Made by a program: the position numbers and the translations under genes. Positions 33,208 through 43,780 of a stretch of DNA of 64,000 nt are shown piece by piece (the first letter of the stretch is position 1; the number at the start of each line of letters is the position of its first letter). The DNA lies in contig CM027378.1 in the NCBI GenBank assembly GCA_015680905.1, positions 40,397,001 through 40,461,000 on the forward strand, in the 5' to 3' direction. The notes beneath the pieces were generated by a model that was not told the DNA's origin, made no database searches, and saw only the letters and a program-made list of their open reading frames with translations. The DNA comes from Coptis chinensis. Lineage: Eukaryota > Streptophyta > Magnoliopsida > Ranunculales > Ranunculaceae.

Positions 33208-33650
33208 GATCAGTCCCCAAATGTGTATTTTATTACCTTTACAATGTTTCATATATGCCCTTCTTATGCTTAATGAATAGTCAATTTATAGCTTTTGCTA
33301 CCGTTTGCAAGATACAGGCCATTTAGGACGCATATTCCTAATACATGCAGTTTAGCACAAAAAGAATGGCTATTTACGCTACTTGGGAAGATTCCAGCTT
33401 CAGAGCAAAGTTGTTAGAAAGTCAAAGTCAAAAGTCAAGGTCAAAAGTCAAGTCAACTGTCAAAGTCAAAGACTCAAGGACTAAGGCTAAGAGCTACAAA
33501 CGCAGGGACCTAAAGCCAATTTCAAGACTTCTAATATGTGGGCTTAGGTCAAGGGCCCATAAGTTTGTTTATAGAAGAAAGGGTATAATTGTAAATTGTG
33601 TCCTATATAAACCAAAGTTGTAGAGAAAGATGTTTACCCTAGATCTAATA
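33208..33650 (+). repeat. 3' LTR of the level-1 Athila element (start clear, end not resolved)
   Basis: Begins TGATCAGTCCCC. It contains a run of AAAGTCAAAAGTCAAGG repeats (33420-33470) and a TATA box (CCTATATAAACC) near 33603. No second copy is in the window, so the end cannot be fixed. It probably extends into 33650-33750. Unlike the inner element (TGATAAA), the LTR sequence is different, so these are two Athila families. Confidence 0.65.
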
Positions 33651-34085
33651 TGTGGTCATCAGGAGTAAGTTAAATGTTTTTATTTTAAATTGTTATTTAC
33701 TTATTTTCCATTTTCATGTTCTTCAAGCTTTAGTGTAAACCAAAGTTCTTAAGCAATTCAATACAAGTTTTCTAATCATTTCAATACAAGTTTAAGATTG
33801 AGAGTAATTCCAAATAGCCAAGTAGGAAAGAAGAGTTCCAAAAGTTAGTGTTTTATCCATAAAAAACCATCCTCCAAACAAAGAGTCTAACAAACCCTTT
33901 CCACTACTATCAAAAACTCTTCTTCAGTAGCATTATGTATGTGTTGTGCGCATGAAAAGCTATTGCATTCTTGCATCAATCCCCCCAGCTTGAGAAGAGC
34001 TCGTCCTCGAGATTAAGTCTTTGTACTTCTGGTAGAAAGTAGGATCCATGTGTTGAAATGCAGCATTAGAAATCCATGAATTATC

Positions 34086-35490
34086 TTAAAATGGACGGTC
34101 ACACCACTTCTCCAAATAACAATCATAAGTACCCTGGCGAGTCATAGTAGTAGAAACATCAATGACAGTTTCTATCCGATCTGTAGCAGTAGCAGGAACC
34201 GCAGTATGATCTATAGGCAGGGGAATAAGTGGAATACTATAACCAACAAAAGTAGTGAGATCTGTCACATTATAAGTTTGAGATATACGCATCCCGGGAG
34301 GGAGGTCCAATTCATAGGCATTTTCACCATGACGGGCAACAATGGGAAATGGGCCAAATCGTCGCATCATTAACTTATGAGATGAAGGCCAACATTCTTT
34401 TCTTAAATAAACCATAACCAAATCACCAACTTCAAAAGTCACCAAGCGCTTGTGTTTGTCTGCATTAGTCTTGTACATGGCATAAGATTTCTCCAAACGT
34501 TTCTTGACATCCTCATGAATAAGTTGAATCCGGGAAGCAAATTCCTCTGCAGAAGCACAAACAGGAACAGTCAATGGAATAAAAGCAAGATCAAGAACAG
34601 TAAGAGGAGTCATTCCAGTTACAATCATGAATGGAGAAAGGCCTGTAGAACAGTTGACAGAGTTATTATAGGCAAACTATGTTTGTGCTAGAACAAACTC
34701 CCAAGATTTGTGATTATCATCAATCAAACACCTCAATAGGTCTCCCAAACTACAATTTACAACCTTAGTATGCCCATCAGTCTGTGGGTGGAAAACTGTA
34801 GAAAATTGGAGCTTACTCTTAAAAAGCTTCCATAATGTTTTCTAAAAATAGCTAGTAAACTTGACATCTCTGTCAGAAGTGATAGTGCAAGGTAAACCAT
34901 GCAAACGAACTATCTCACGGAAGTATAAATAAGCAACATGTGCAGCATCTGTAGTACGTGTGCAAGGAATGAAATGAGCCATCTTGGAGAAACGATCCAC
35001 AACCAAAAAATAGAATCCTTGTCGTGCATAAAACACGGTAAACCCAACACAAAATCCATGGAGACATCAACCCAAGGTTTGTCGGGAATCAGAAGAGGGG
35101 TATACAAACCAGCATTAGTGTGCTTACCTTTCGCTGTCTGGCACACATAACATCACTCAATAAACCAGTTAATATCTCTATGCATGGTAGGCCAAAAGTA
35201 CTTCTCCCTGATAGATGCAGTGGTCTTAATGATCCCAAAGTGACCACTCAACCCCCCATCATGCATTTTAATCATAATCTGATCACGGAGGGAAGAAGCG
35301 GGAATACAAAGCTGTGAACCCCGAAATATGAAACCATCATGGAGGGAAAATTCACTAGATCACCATGATGTACTAAACAGTCGGCATGAATATGACCAAA
35401 ATAGGCATCCTGGGCATATAAGTCACGTAACTCATTGAAACCAAACAAAGATGTCTGAAGAGTCACCAAGAGATGTGAACGACGACTCAA
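34086..35490 (-). pseudogene. Chromovirus-like integrase
   Basis: Blocks on the minus strand: RDLYAQDAYFGH linker (35490-35272), KGKHTNAGLYTPLLIPDKPW and [12 protein letters not shown] with the first Asp (35146 onward), [15 protein letters not shown], then [10 protein letters not shown] with the second Asp. In the third motif, HPQTDGHTKVVN, the catalytic Glu is Lys (single-base change, near 34775). The C-terminal domain is at 34628-34086: VGDLVMVYLRKE, RRFGPFPIVARHGENAYEL, TYNVTDL. Several frameshifts and stops separate the blocks. No chromodomain could be recognised at the end. Confidence 0.85.
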
Positions 35491-35526
35491 AGCATCAACA
35501 ACTTGATTATCCTTTCCAGCCTAAAA

Positions 35527-36611
35527 TTATAAGTGGAAAGTATATTTCTGCAAGAAAGAGTTCCACTTGATATGTCGAGTACTGACATCCTTCTGAGTAT
35601 TAAGATAACGAAGAGCTTCATGGTCAAACTTTATGATGAATTCACGATGAATAAGATAATGATGCCAATGTCGTACAACTTGTACAACTACATAGTACTC
35701 CAAGTTATATGTAGAATAATTCAATTTAGCACCAAAAAGTTTCTCACTATAGAAAGCAACAGGTTTGCCATTTTGGCTCAAAATAGCACCAATGCCATGC
35801 TTACAAGCATCACATGTTACCTCAAAGAGTTAAGTGAAATCTGGTAAGGCTAAAATAGTAGCAGAAGTCATCTTCTTCTTAATAAAGTCAAATGCCTCAT
35901 TAGCTTCAGGAGTCCATTTGAAAGCTTTCTCACTCGTCAAAGCTGTTAAAGGAGCCATAATACTGCTGAAATTATGAAAGAACCTTCTATATAAAGAAGC
36001 TAATCCATGAAAACTATGAACCTGGGTCATTGTAGTAGGAATAAACCATTCAATAATAGCATGGACTTTGGATTCGTCAACACGAATACCATCAGTAAAA
36101 ACCAAAAAACCCAAGAATACCACAGAGTCAGCCATGAAAGAACATTTCTTAAGTTGTAAATAAAGCTTCTCAGTACGCAAAACACCCAAAAGGATCTCAA
36201 TATGCTTGATATGTTCAGACTCAGAAGAAATGTAAATCAAAATATCACCAAAGTAGACAACACAAAATTTACCCAAATAAGGCTTCAAAACCTGAGTCAT
36301 AAGGCGCATGAAGGTAGAAGGAGCATTAGAAAGGCCAAGGGCATGACCAACCACTCATATAAACTGTCCTTTGTTTTAAAGGCAGTTTTCCATTCATCTC
36401 CAAGGCAAATACGAATGTGATGAAATCCAGATCGCAAATCAAGCTTGGAAAATACCTTAGCACCATGCAATGAATTAAGTATATCCTTAAGGCATGGAAT
36501 GGGAAAGCGATATTTCACAGTGATTTTGTTAATAGCCCTGCTATCAACACACATCCTCCAACTCCCATCTTTCTTAAGAGTAAGTAAAGCTGGCACAACA
36601 CAAGGGGACAA
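35527..36611 (-). pseudogene. Chromovirus-like reverse transcriptase and RNase H
   Basis: Minus-strand blocks: [36 protein letters not shown], a frameshift near 36340, then [11 protein letters not shown]. Next is VVYFGDILIYI, where the catalytic box is YFGD, not YFDD or YVDD, so the key second Asp-pair member is lost. LGFLVFTDGIRVDESKV and FKWTPEANEAFDFIKK end the RT. The RNase H (35781-35527) has KPVAFYSEKL, YSTYNLEYYVV, FIIKFDHEALRYLNTQ. The separating stop is at about 35828. It is dead by the altered active site and frame breaks. Confidence 0.88.
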
Positions 36612-36634
36612 ACTCTCTCTAACAAATCCCTTAG

Positions 36635-37435
36635 CTAATAACTAAATAACTTGCCTCTGTAATTCGGCGTGTTCAAAAAGAGCCATGTGATAATGTGGTA
36701 AGTTAGGGAAGGGAGCTCCATGAATAAGATTAATAGCATGTTGGATATCTCACAAAAGGGGTAACCCTCCATTAGCAGGCTCAGTACAAACATCAGAATA
36801 TGAAACATACCGCAATTATATCTGTCTGCTAGAAAAGCCGGTGGTATAGTAGTAGGGCTTGCCAGAAATGACTCAGTAAGAGGAAGAAACATACCGCAAT
36901 TATATCTGTCTGCTAGAAAAGCCGGTTTCACTGGTGGGTGAGGATGAGAAGGTGGGCGGAATGGAGTTAGTGGTGCCAAAACAATTTTCTCGCCACCAGA
37001 AGTGAAGGTATAAGTGTTCTCAAGCCCATTATGAGTAACAAGGAGATCATACTACCATGGATGACCAAGTAACAAGTGGCATGCGTCCATGGGTGCAAAA
37101 GAACACCAAACATCATCCTTGTATTTAGGACCAATGGAGAAAGAAACTAGACAACGACAAGTAACCTTGACTGTGGCACCATCTTGTAACCAAGAAATGG
37201 TGTAAGGTTCAGGATGTGGCTCATCCTTGAGTTTTAGATTGTCCACCATATCTTGAGAAACAATATTATCACTGGAATTGCTGTCAATGATAACATTACA
37301 CAACATGCCTTCCGAAGTGCAGTGTGTATGGAAGATATTATGGCGAAGCCATGTCGTAGGATCATGCTTAACAAGTGGAGTAACTAAAGAACGACGAACA
37401 ATCAATTGGGGACAATCGGAATCTGCATATGTCAA
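36635..37435 (-). pseudogene. Chromovirus-like aspartic protease and PR-RT linker with an internal duplication
   Basis: Minus-strand 37435-37052 encodes a retropepsin-like fold: CNVIIDSNSSDNIVS, where the usual DSG is DSN, then LGHPW at the domain end. The linker (36979-36635) contains the 14-residue phrase PAFLADRYNCGMF twice, reflecting two direct copies of about 38 bp at 36804-36841 and 36888-36925. The protease would process the polyprotein. The Gly-to-Asn change in the active-site triad suggests loss of activity. Confidence 0.75.
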
Positions 37436-37483
37436 AAAGCCATCAATCTCAGTGACTTCTTCTTCTGGATGGGTGAGATTTTC

Positions 37484-39235
37484 TTAATCCTGTGTTAAAC
37501 CCATGCGTTTGCGCTTAGGACATTTACTACGAACGTGTCCAATGTCCTTACACTCATAACATGTGATTGGACCCACTCTGGTAGGAGGAGGTTTCGATGA
37601 TGAAGTAACATGGGTAGAAGTGGCACTAGCAGTAGCCGAAGGGGATGAGCGAAGCAAATCTTCATCTTTGAGAGCATATTTAATGGCATTGGACATATCA
37701 TAAATATCTTTGAAAGCTAATGCCTCTCAAAGTGGTTTGCGCACACCATTCAAATAACTCCCAACTTTTTGATAGACAAATTCAGACAAATCAGCTCGTG
37801 TGCACAACAAAAGGAACTCCTCAGTATACTCAGTCACACTTTGAAGTCGTTGTTTCAAATTTTAGAGGTGCATGAATAAATCCCATTCATAGTCATGAGG
37901 AGTAAATTCTTTTTTCAACTCTCGACACATCTTATCCCAAGTAGTAATCTCGTGGTAGTGTGATTGTGCACGAGCTTGTTGCAATTCATCCCACCGAACG
38001 AGTGCATAACCCATTAATTTTGTAGCCACCAATTTGACACACTTGGGATCTTCCATATTTTTGTAATAAATTTTTTTCTCAATTTTGTTCAACCAACCCA
38101 CAAAAGCATCGGGTTTCAATTTGCCATCAAAGTTAGGCACATCTAATCAGATATCACCCTTCCGAGTTTTTCTAAAATTCGCAACAAACGATTAATATCA
38201 ATGTTACCTGTGTTGTTCTGCAAATTTGGGTGACGCTTGAGGTCTTGATGTGGATCATTGTTATTAGGTATTCTTGATAGAGAAGGGCTGGATGACGAAT
38301 CCAAAGGATCAGGAGGATCAAAATTAGGATCTAATTGACTAGGCTATCAGCGATTTCCACGTACCGACATAGGCAGGGAATCAATGTAATCATCGTGTGG
38401 TGCTCCATTGGTATCAGCAAGCCCATAGTGATGATGGCGAACATGACTAGACTTATTGGTTTGGTGACCCTGGGCTCTATGAATAAGCTCATATTGAGTG
38501 GTTGGAGTACCTTGGGCCTATTTGTTATGGGCTCATTCAGGGAAATCATGTAGACTATGAAGGGTTTGAAGAGGGGATCGAATTCGATCGTCTTCTTCCT
38601 TCATCAGAAACCTGTGGTAAAGGTCGAACAACTTGATTCTTATGGTGTCCAATCTGCGCACGAGTGCCAAAGTCGAGTCCAAGACCATCTCCACTATCTC
38701 TAATCTCAAGTCATCTTCGATTAAGTTGTGGATTTGGATCAGCAACTTGATTTGGAAAAGGAAGGAAAACTTCAAAATTTTGACTGGAGGGTTGTTGGAG
38801 AGGTCGGGTCTGATTACTCTTTGGTGCACCTCCAGAAACACAACCGTGGTGGGTAGGATGGTGTGCTTTTCTGGTCTGGACAGCAAGGTTGTCAATCTGG
38901 TGAGGCAGATTGCCATTGGGTTTGATTGGGGGTAACTTTGGCAAGGGTTGTAGGTCACACATCCATGCGGCAATGCGATGGTGGTGTAATTAATATTGTT
39001 CTCTATGTGCTTCAGGTAAAGAAAAGGCAGTTGGAAGGTAAGGTGACGAGCTGTGTCGTGAAGGAGTGAGGGTGTCTACATCATAGTCTCGCTTTGATTC
39101 GAGAAGGATGGGAGTACGCTACTGATGATGTTGGGTTGACATCTTTAATAGAAGTTCTTCTAGTGCTTCTTCCATGTGGGTAACACGAATTGTCAACGTA
39201 GGTGGTTTCTCCTTGCTCTTTTTCTGATTTACCAT
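37484..39235 (-). pseudogene. Chromovirus-like gag
   Basis: Starts at an ATG near 39235 (MVNQKKSKEKPPTL), a short distance after the PBS. A low-complexity Pro/Gln/His segment follows (38962-38711), then the capsid-like block at 38140-37862: MPNFDGKLKPDAFVGWLNK, KLVATKLMGYALVRWDEL. The knuckle is at 37560-37520: CYECKDIGHVRSKC. Frameshifts occur between the blocks. The product would be the particle protein. Confidence 0.82.
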
Positions 39236-39261
39236 TGTGAAAAGCCCAAAATCTTAAAGAA

Positions 39262-39271
39262 TCTGATACCA
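39262..39271 (-). promoter_or_regulatory. Primer-binding site of the chromovirus-like element
   Basis: TGGTATCAGA on the minus strand, the standard complement of the initiator Met tRNA 3' end, three bases inside LTR-like sequence ending TTTACATCA. Confidence 0.85.
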
Positions 39272-39398
39272 ATTTGATGTAAACTCGAAGGCGAAAGCAA
39301 TCTTCGATGATGAACACCAATAAAAGTTTATGGAAATATCCAAAAACTAGGGTTTGAATAGAAAAATGAATTCTCTTAATTCAATAATAATAATAATA

Positions 39399-40990
39399 TC
39401 AAGTTACAATGCTATTGGTATGAGAAAAGGATCTGGATAATAGTACACCCTCACCAAGTGGGAATTCAAGTTTCCTGAGGTTCTTCTTAGTCAAATCATA
39501 AAGGAGAAACTGGCCTTTATGCTTTACAAGAATTCTGTTCTGACCCAAGTAACTGTAGGCATATATGCCGGAAGTTATCTGGAATTCGAAAGTAACGCTA
39601 TGAATCTTTGTCCATTGGCAGTAGTTCGTCACTTTATCATTTGAAGCTCATATATCTAATTGCTTGTCCAGATAGACTTCGTTATGCACAGATATCTTTT
39701 TACCTCTAACAATTTGGCCGAATCTGTAAGAGGACTAATCATAGATGGAGTTTTGTCTTTCTGAATTTCTCTTTTACAACATCCATGGAGTAAATTACTG
39801 GCTCAGTTTGGAAACATCGTTCATCTACATCATAATGATGAAATATCTGTTGGGTGTTATCCCTCACATGAGGAAGATTGGTAAAATAAGAAGTTAGGTT
39901 GTATTGGGAGAGTGGATGACATTATGAAGTATGGTCAGCTTGGTCCTACTCATGGACGGCCCGTCAAAATCGTCTCACTTCTAAAGTTCCTACTTCGATA
40001 CTGTTTCAAAGTCGGTCTGGTATGACCAACTTTAAGAAGTGTGGACGACCCACTTGAACCGACCGAGATCCGTTTTTGTTGAAATATCCTGAAATTTCAG
40101 AATACTATAAAACTAAAGTTAGGTTTTGAATAACATAAGTCTTGAATAGAAACCTAATTTTGAGAGCAACTAAAATTGAGAGGAAACCCTTGCAAAGAGA
40201 AAAAGCTTGTAAGGAGAGAAGAGTGATTGTGATCTTCATTCCCATACTTATAAAAAGATTAGCTCTTGTGGAAGTAGACATTATTGGCTGAACCACAGTA
40301 CATCTTGTGTTGTGATATGTTTTACTTTCTTTGTTTTATTATTACTTGTTTGTGATAGTTGTTGATTGCTTAGGAAATTGGGTTTGGTTGTTGGTTGTAG
40401 TGAAAATTTAGATTTTTATTGGAGTAGTAGATTGTCCAAGTGCAAGCTATCTTAGTGGGGATCGATTGGTATCGTTTTCTCCAACAATATCAACCAATGT
40501 AATTCATTGTTCACCAATGTGTGGGATGGTACAGTACCCATACACAACAGCGGTGCCGAAAAATCCGACCAATGAGTACTAGAACTAGTCTCCCCTGCAC
40601 CTTCTTTACTACTAGTATGGTAACGTAGTATTTTAAAAACGAAGCACGCAATATAACCGTCACATATCCCAAATACTTTATATTTTTTAGGGAGTGACGA
40701 TGCATCATGAACCAAAGCCCACCTATACACAAAACTGGTAATTCTAGGAAGCCTTGGACGTTGGCGAGTCATGGGATTACAGACATACAATTGTGGCAAA
40801 TCAGTTTCGCTCCTCAACAGGAGTAATCCATTAGAAGAAGCTACTAACTCAAATTCTTGTTTCAACAATTCTAGAAACTTTAGATGCAACTGGAGTTCCT
40901 TAAGTTTGGGATCTTCCACTTATAAATTGACAGAGAAATAAAATTCCTTTCTGTAAGGTCGTCCGTGGAGTAGGTGAAGGATAACACACT
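39399..40990 (-). pseudogene. F-box protein fragment (F-box-associated domain), interrupted
   Basis: Minus-strand 40990-40452: VASSNGLLLLRS, LPQLYVCNPMTRQRPRLP, KYKVFGIC, LVNNELHWL, the order typical of the F-box-associated domain of plant F-box proteins, which select targets for ubiquitination. A stop near 40917 breaks it. The gene resumes about 39890-39399 with LPHVRDNTQQIFHHYDVDE, a stop at about 39740, then YSYLGQNRILVKHKGQFLLYDL and the terminal SIVT. Between them about 500 bp (39900-40450) has no F-box resemblance. The N-terminal F-box itself is missing. Three kinds of damage make it a pseudogene. Confidence 0.72.
39900..40451. other. Foreign segment inside the F-box pseudogene
   Basis: Between the two F-box-associated blocks. 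It shows no coding resemblance in any frame. It has CGACCC-containing GC-richer sequence near 40040 and a minus-strand CTTATAAAAAG TATA-like box near 40250. It could be a small non-autonomous element or a solo LTR. I found no clean duplicated target. Confidence 0.4.
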
Positions 40991-41916
40991 CTTCAGTCTT
41001 CACGACCCCAGCAGTTGATGTACGCACGCGTACAAAAATTGTGAGATATCAAGTTGACCCACAGTTTGCATACACACTTCAATTTAATAATAGACTCTGG
41101 GGGAACTCTTAGTAATATGTTTGAGATGATTTCTTCTTGTAGCTCTTGCGTCTCTGCCAAGACTGCCATTAACCTCTATCTAGTATCCCTTAGGTTCAGA
41201 CCAATTCAAGCCAACCAACGATCAAAGAAAATCAACCCGAACACAGGAAACGAAATTAAACAAGATAAAAATCAAACACAAATATATGTGGTTCGGCAAT
41301 TTCTGGATGTCCACAAGTGCAGCAATATCACTGAAGTAAAACGAAGCGAATTATAATGTCCAGAAGCCTCACACCTCCGGCAAATCAAACACAACAGGGC
41401 GTACTTTCAAACAACTGTGGTTCTAGCTAGCACAAAACAACACATCGAATAGGGTGTCACTAGGTGTATATATAGAAACTGTAGAGGTGTATATTTTGAG
41501 TTCAATGACCTGATGTTGTGTTTGATAGGAAATGTTTGCACTCTTTCTTGGAACAAGAGTTGCCTACGTATGAAATATCTTGGGTAAATTTGAATCACGT
41601 CTTACGTAGTTCATCTCTCTCTACTTATAGATGTTTGAGCTGACCTTCCTTATTTGCTCAAGGCTGTTATCAAGTGTAGATTCACATTTTGTGCTATCTT
41701 GATGATTCGTCATTACTTCTGATGTTACAAAGTAAATGACTCCTTGATTGGTGTGTTGACTGAGTTTTAGGATCGTGATAGATCATTTTCTTCCATATAT
41801 GGCAATGCATGATACTTGGGATGATCTGAGTCTGGGTCATTGTTATGTCCTGGTGGTGTGGTACGAGCTAGTGGAGATACGATCTGGATTGTAGACGCGT
41901 GTGTTGTAGTGGTATG
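40991..41916. other. Interval between F-box remnant and copia element
   Basis: No gene supported. The segment near 41220-41340 has ATATGTGGTTCGGCAAT, then GTCCAC, a phrase I associate with LTR or other repeats in many plant genomes. The minus-strand frame at 41949-41767 crosses into the copia LTR and is therefore partly artificial. Bases 41912-41916 (gtatg) may be a target duplication of the copia element. Confidence 0.35.
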
Positions 41917-42685
41917 TGTTGGAAATAAGGTTGGATAGACGCCCACCAAGATAAGGATAAACCACTGAGTATAGGACTCTATCCTATCTGATATTAGATG
42001 TGTATAGGACTCTATCCTATCAAATATTAGATGAGTATAGGATTCTATCCTATCAGATATTAGATGAGTATATGACTCTATCCTATCTGATATTAGATGA
42101 GTATAGGACTCTATCCTATCGATATTAGATGAGTATATAACTCTATCCTATCTGATATTAGATGAGTATAGGACTCTATCCTATCAGATATTAGATGAGT
42201 ATATAACTCTATCCTATCTGATATTAGATGAGTATAGGACTCTATCCTATCCAATATTGAGGAGGTGGGAACCTCTATAAATAGACCCCCCACCTCTCAC
42301 ATATAAATAATCTGAACAACAAGAAAAGCTCTCTCTCCTTTAATGGCAGCCTCCAACATTTTCTAAAGTAGAAGCCAGTAATTTGTGGAGATTCCATAGG
42401 TGGTATCCTCCCTAGCCATTGTCAGTTCTTGGTTCTTGGTTCAGAAAAAAAAGGTTGCTTCCCGCTCGTGGTTGGAACTTGACTCAAGCAAAGTTAAGAA
42501 GAAGAAGATCTTGAGTGTGTCAAGAACATCTTCTCCTCGTAGATCAAAGCTTGGAACTTCAAATTGAAAGTCGTGACCAAGGTACGATCTTTCTCGTTTC
42601 CACCAACTAGCTATTTTATGCATGTGGTATAACGTAATTGTATATATCATAGGAATCATGCATGAGATATCGATAAAATCCTACA
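41917..42685 (+). repeat. 5' LTR of the copia element, with 33-bp tandem repeats
   Basis: About ten copies of a 33-bp unit (GATATTAGATGAGTATAGGA then CTCTATCCTATC) run from about 41965 to 42255, directly upstream of a TATA box (CCTCTATAAATAGACC at about 42271-42286). Tandem repeats just ahead of the TATA box are a known enhancer layout in copia LTRs. A CT-rich leader follows. Confidence 0.92.
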
Positions 42686-43108
42686 TTGGCATCGAGCCAG
42701 TTTTCCATGGTTTGCATGCTTTTGTTTGCGGTTTTGATCTTGTGATCTACAAATTTTGAAAAAAATGCGTTTTTTTTCAAAATATTTTAATTAATTTTTA
42801 AATAATTAGGTTGTTTAAAATTAATTAGATATTGCTTAATTGTTTTTGTAAAATAAATTATTTATGGGAAATAATTAGTGGAAAATTTTTTTCTAGGAAT
42901 TTTTTTTCTTAGAAATTTTTACATGGAAATTTATTTCTGAGATTATTTCTCTATAAATTTTTTTTCACATGTATTTTTCCACAATTAAAAATTGACATTA
43001 GGATGTTTATTTTTACCATGCAGTAATTATTTGAATCTGGATTTTTACTATTGCATGAATATAAAATTGTTTGTTTTCTATCAACGGTCATATGAAAACT
43101 AAGGCACA

Positions 43109-43513
43109 ATGCCTAAGTCACATAGACCCGAAACTTGTAGGAAAACTGAACCAGATCTTGGGAGACGGGCTTCCAAGAAACGCATGACTGCAAAGCAATA
43201 TAGGAGAACTTTGAAGCCTACTGTCTTGAAATCTGATAAGATAGAGACAGAGCCACCATCACCAGAATATACACCAAAGAGCCCCAGTCCTATTCAAGAT
43301 AGGAATGAGGCTCGACCACTTAAATCTCTCCTACATCGATTATGGGACGATGCTAAGGAACCAAATCCATATGATGTGTCATCAGGGTTTATTTTCCCAC
43401 CTCACGGGGAAACAGAGGAAGTGGCTAGTAATTTTCGAATGGCTGATAGTGACTGTGAGGATGAGGATGACTCCCCCGGCACCCGTGAAGCTTCTATGTT
43501 CATGGTTGACTAG
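43109..43513 (+). CDS. Extra ORF between copia 5' LTR and gag
   Basis: 134 uninterrupted codons starting MPKSHRPETCRK. The first 50 residues are very basic (GRRASKKRMTAKQYRR), then Pro/Ser-rich (EPPSPEYTPKSPSP), and the end is acidic (DSDCEDEDDSPG). It has no knuckle or protease motif. Gag begins later, at about 43781. An ORF in this place is not part of the standard copia layout. It may be a captured host segment or an accessory protein. It is intact while gag-pol around it is riddled with frameshifts. No relative recognised. Confidence 0.5.
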   Translation: MPKSHRPETCRKTEPDLGRRASKKRMTAKQYRRTLKPTVLKSDKIETEPPSPEYTPKSPSPIQDRNEARPLKSLLHRLWDDAKEPNPYDVSSGFIFPPHGETEEVASNFRMADSDCEDEDDSPGTREASMFMVD

Positions 43514-43780
43514 CTCTGTTTAGTTCTACATTGTTTTTTGAAAGATAGGAAACTCTTTTTTTGTAGAAACAATTTTATGAAATGGAAATTTAAGTAGTAG
43601 ATTTTTTGCATATTCTATGTTATTGATAGTCAAATGCATTGATTTTATTTAATGGCTAGAATCATGCTAGTAGATTATCATGATCATCTCATATGTGAAA
43701 ATGTGGATTACTTAGATTTAAATTTAAGAGATGATTCTTATTCAGTAGTATCTTATTTTTGGAATTCAAACTTGATAGAA

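Larger units (their letters stand above)
1..33650 (+). mobile_element. Athila-type Ty3/gypsy element (level 1 of the nest), truncated at window start, split by a MULE
   Basis: Seen: an integrase tail opens the window, followed by an ORF of the kind Athila elements carry after pol, then a 3' region with TTTGGGGGTGG tracts. This 3' region stops at 4660 and resumes at 32118, after the MULE and one copy of its duplicated target. The match of 4510-4650 plus 32128-32190 to the reverse complement of about 18360-18550 (the 3' region of the inner Athila-like copy) shows that both pieces belong to one element. The polypurine tract at 33190-33207 and the LTR start at 33208 close it. The right limit is approximate, because the LTR end is obscured by the next element. 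In-frame stops mean it is dead. Confidence 0.85.
33979..39274 (-). mobile_element. Decayed chromovirus-like Ty3/gypsy element
   Basis: On the minus strand: an initiator-Met-type PBS (TGGTATCAGA, reverse of 39262-39271), gag from an ATG at 39235, CCHC knuckle, protease, RT, RNase H, integrase, then a polypurine tract (AGCTGGGGGGAT, reverse of 33979-33990). Pol order with integrase after RNase H marks Ty3/gypsy. The PBS and the integrase text ([20 protein letters not shown]) suggest a chromovirus. LTR-like sequence adjoins both ends (left ending TTGCATCA at 33978, right starting TGATGTAAAC at 39275), but I could not match the two, so at least one LTR is truncated. Confidence 0.82.

Noticed and set aside
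41965-42255. 33-bp repeats considered as a CRISPR-like or satellite array
   Set aside because: There are no unique spacers, the repeat is head to tail, it occurs in both LTRs of a copia element, and the context is a plant genome. It is an LTR tandem array.
42111-42293. Repeat-protein frame (DRIESYTHLI repeated) and its counterpart at 48975-49160
   Set aside because: The 33-bp unit is a multiple of three, so any frame through it is periodic. No start context or conservation in both LTRs.
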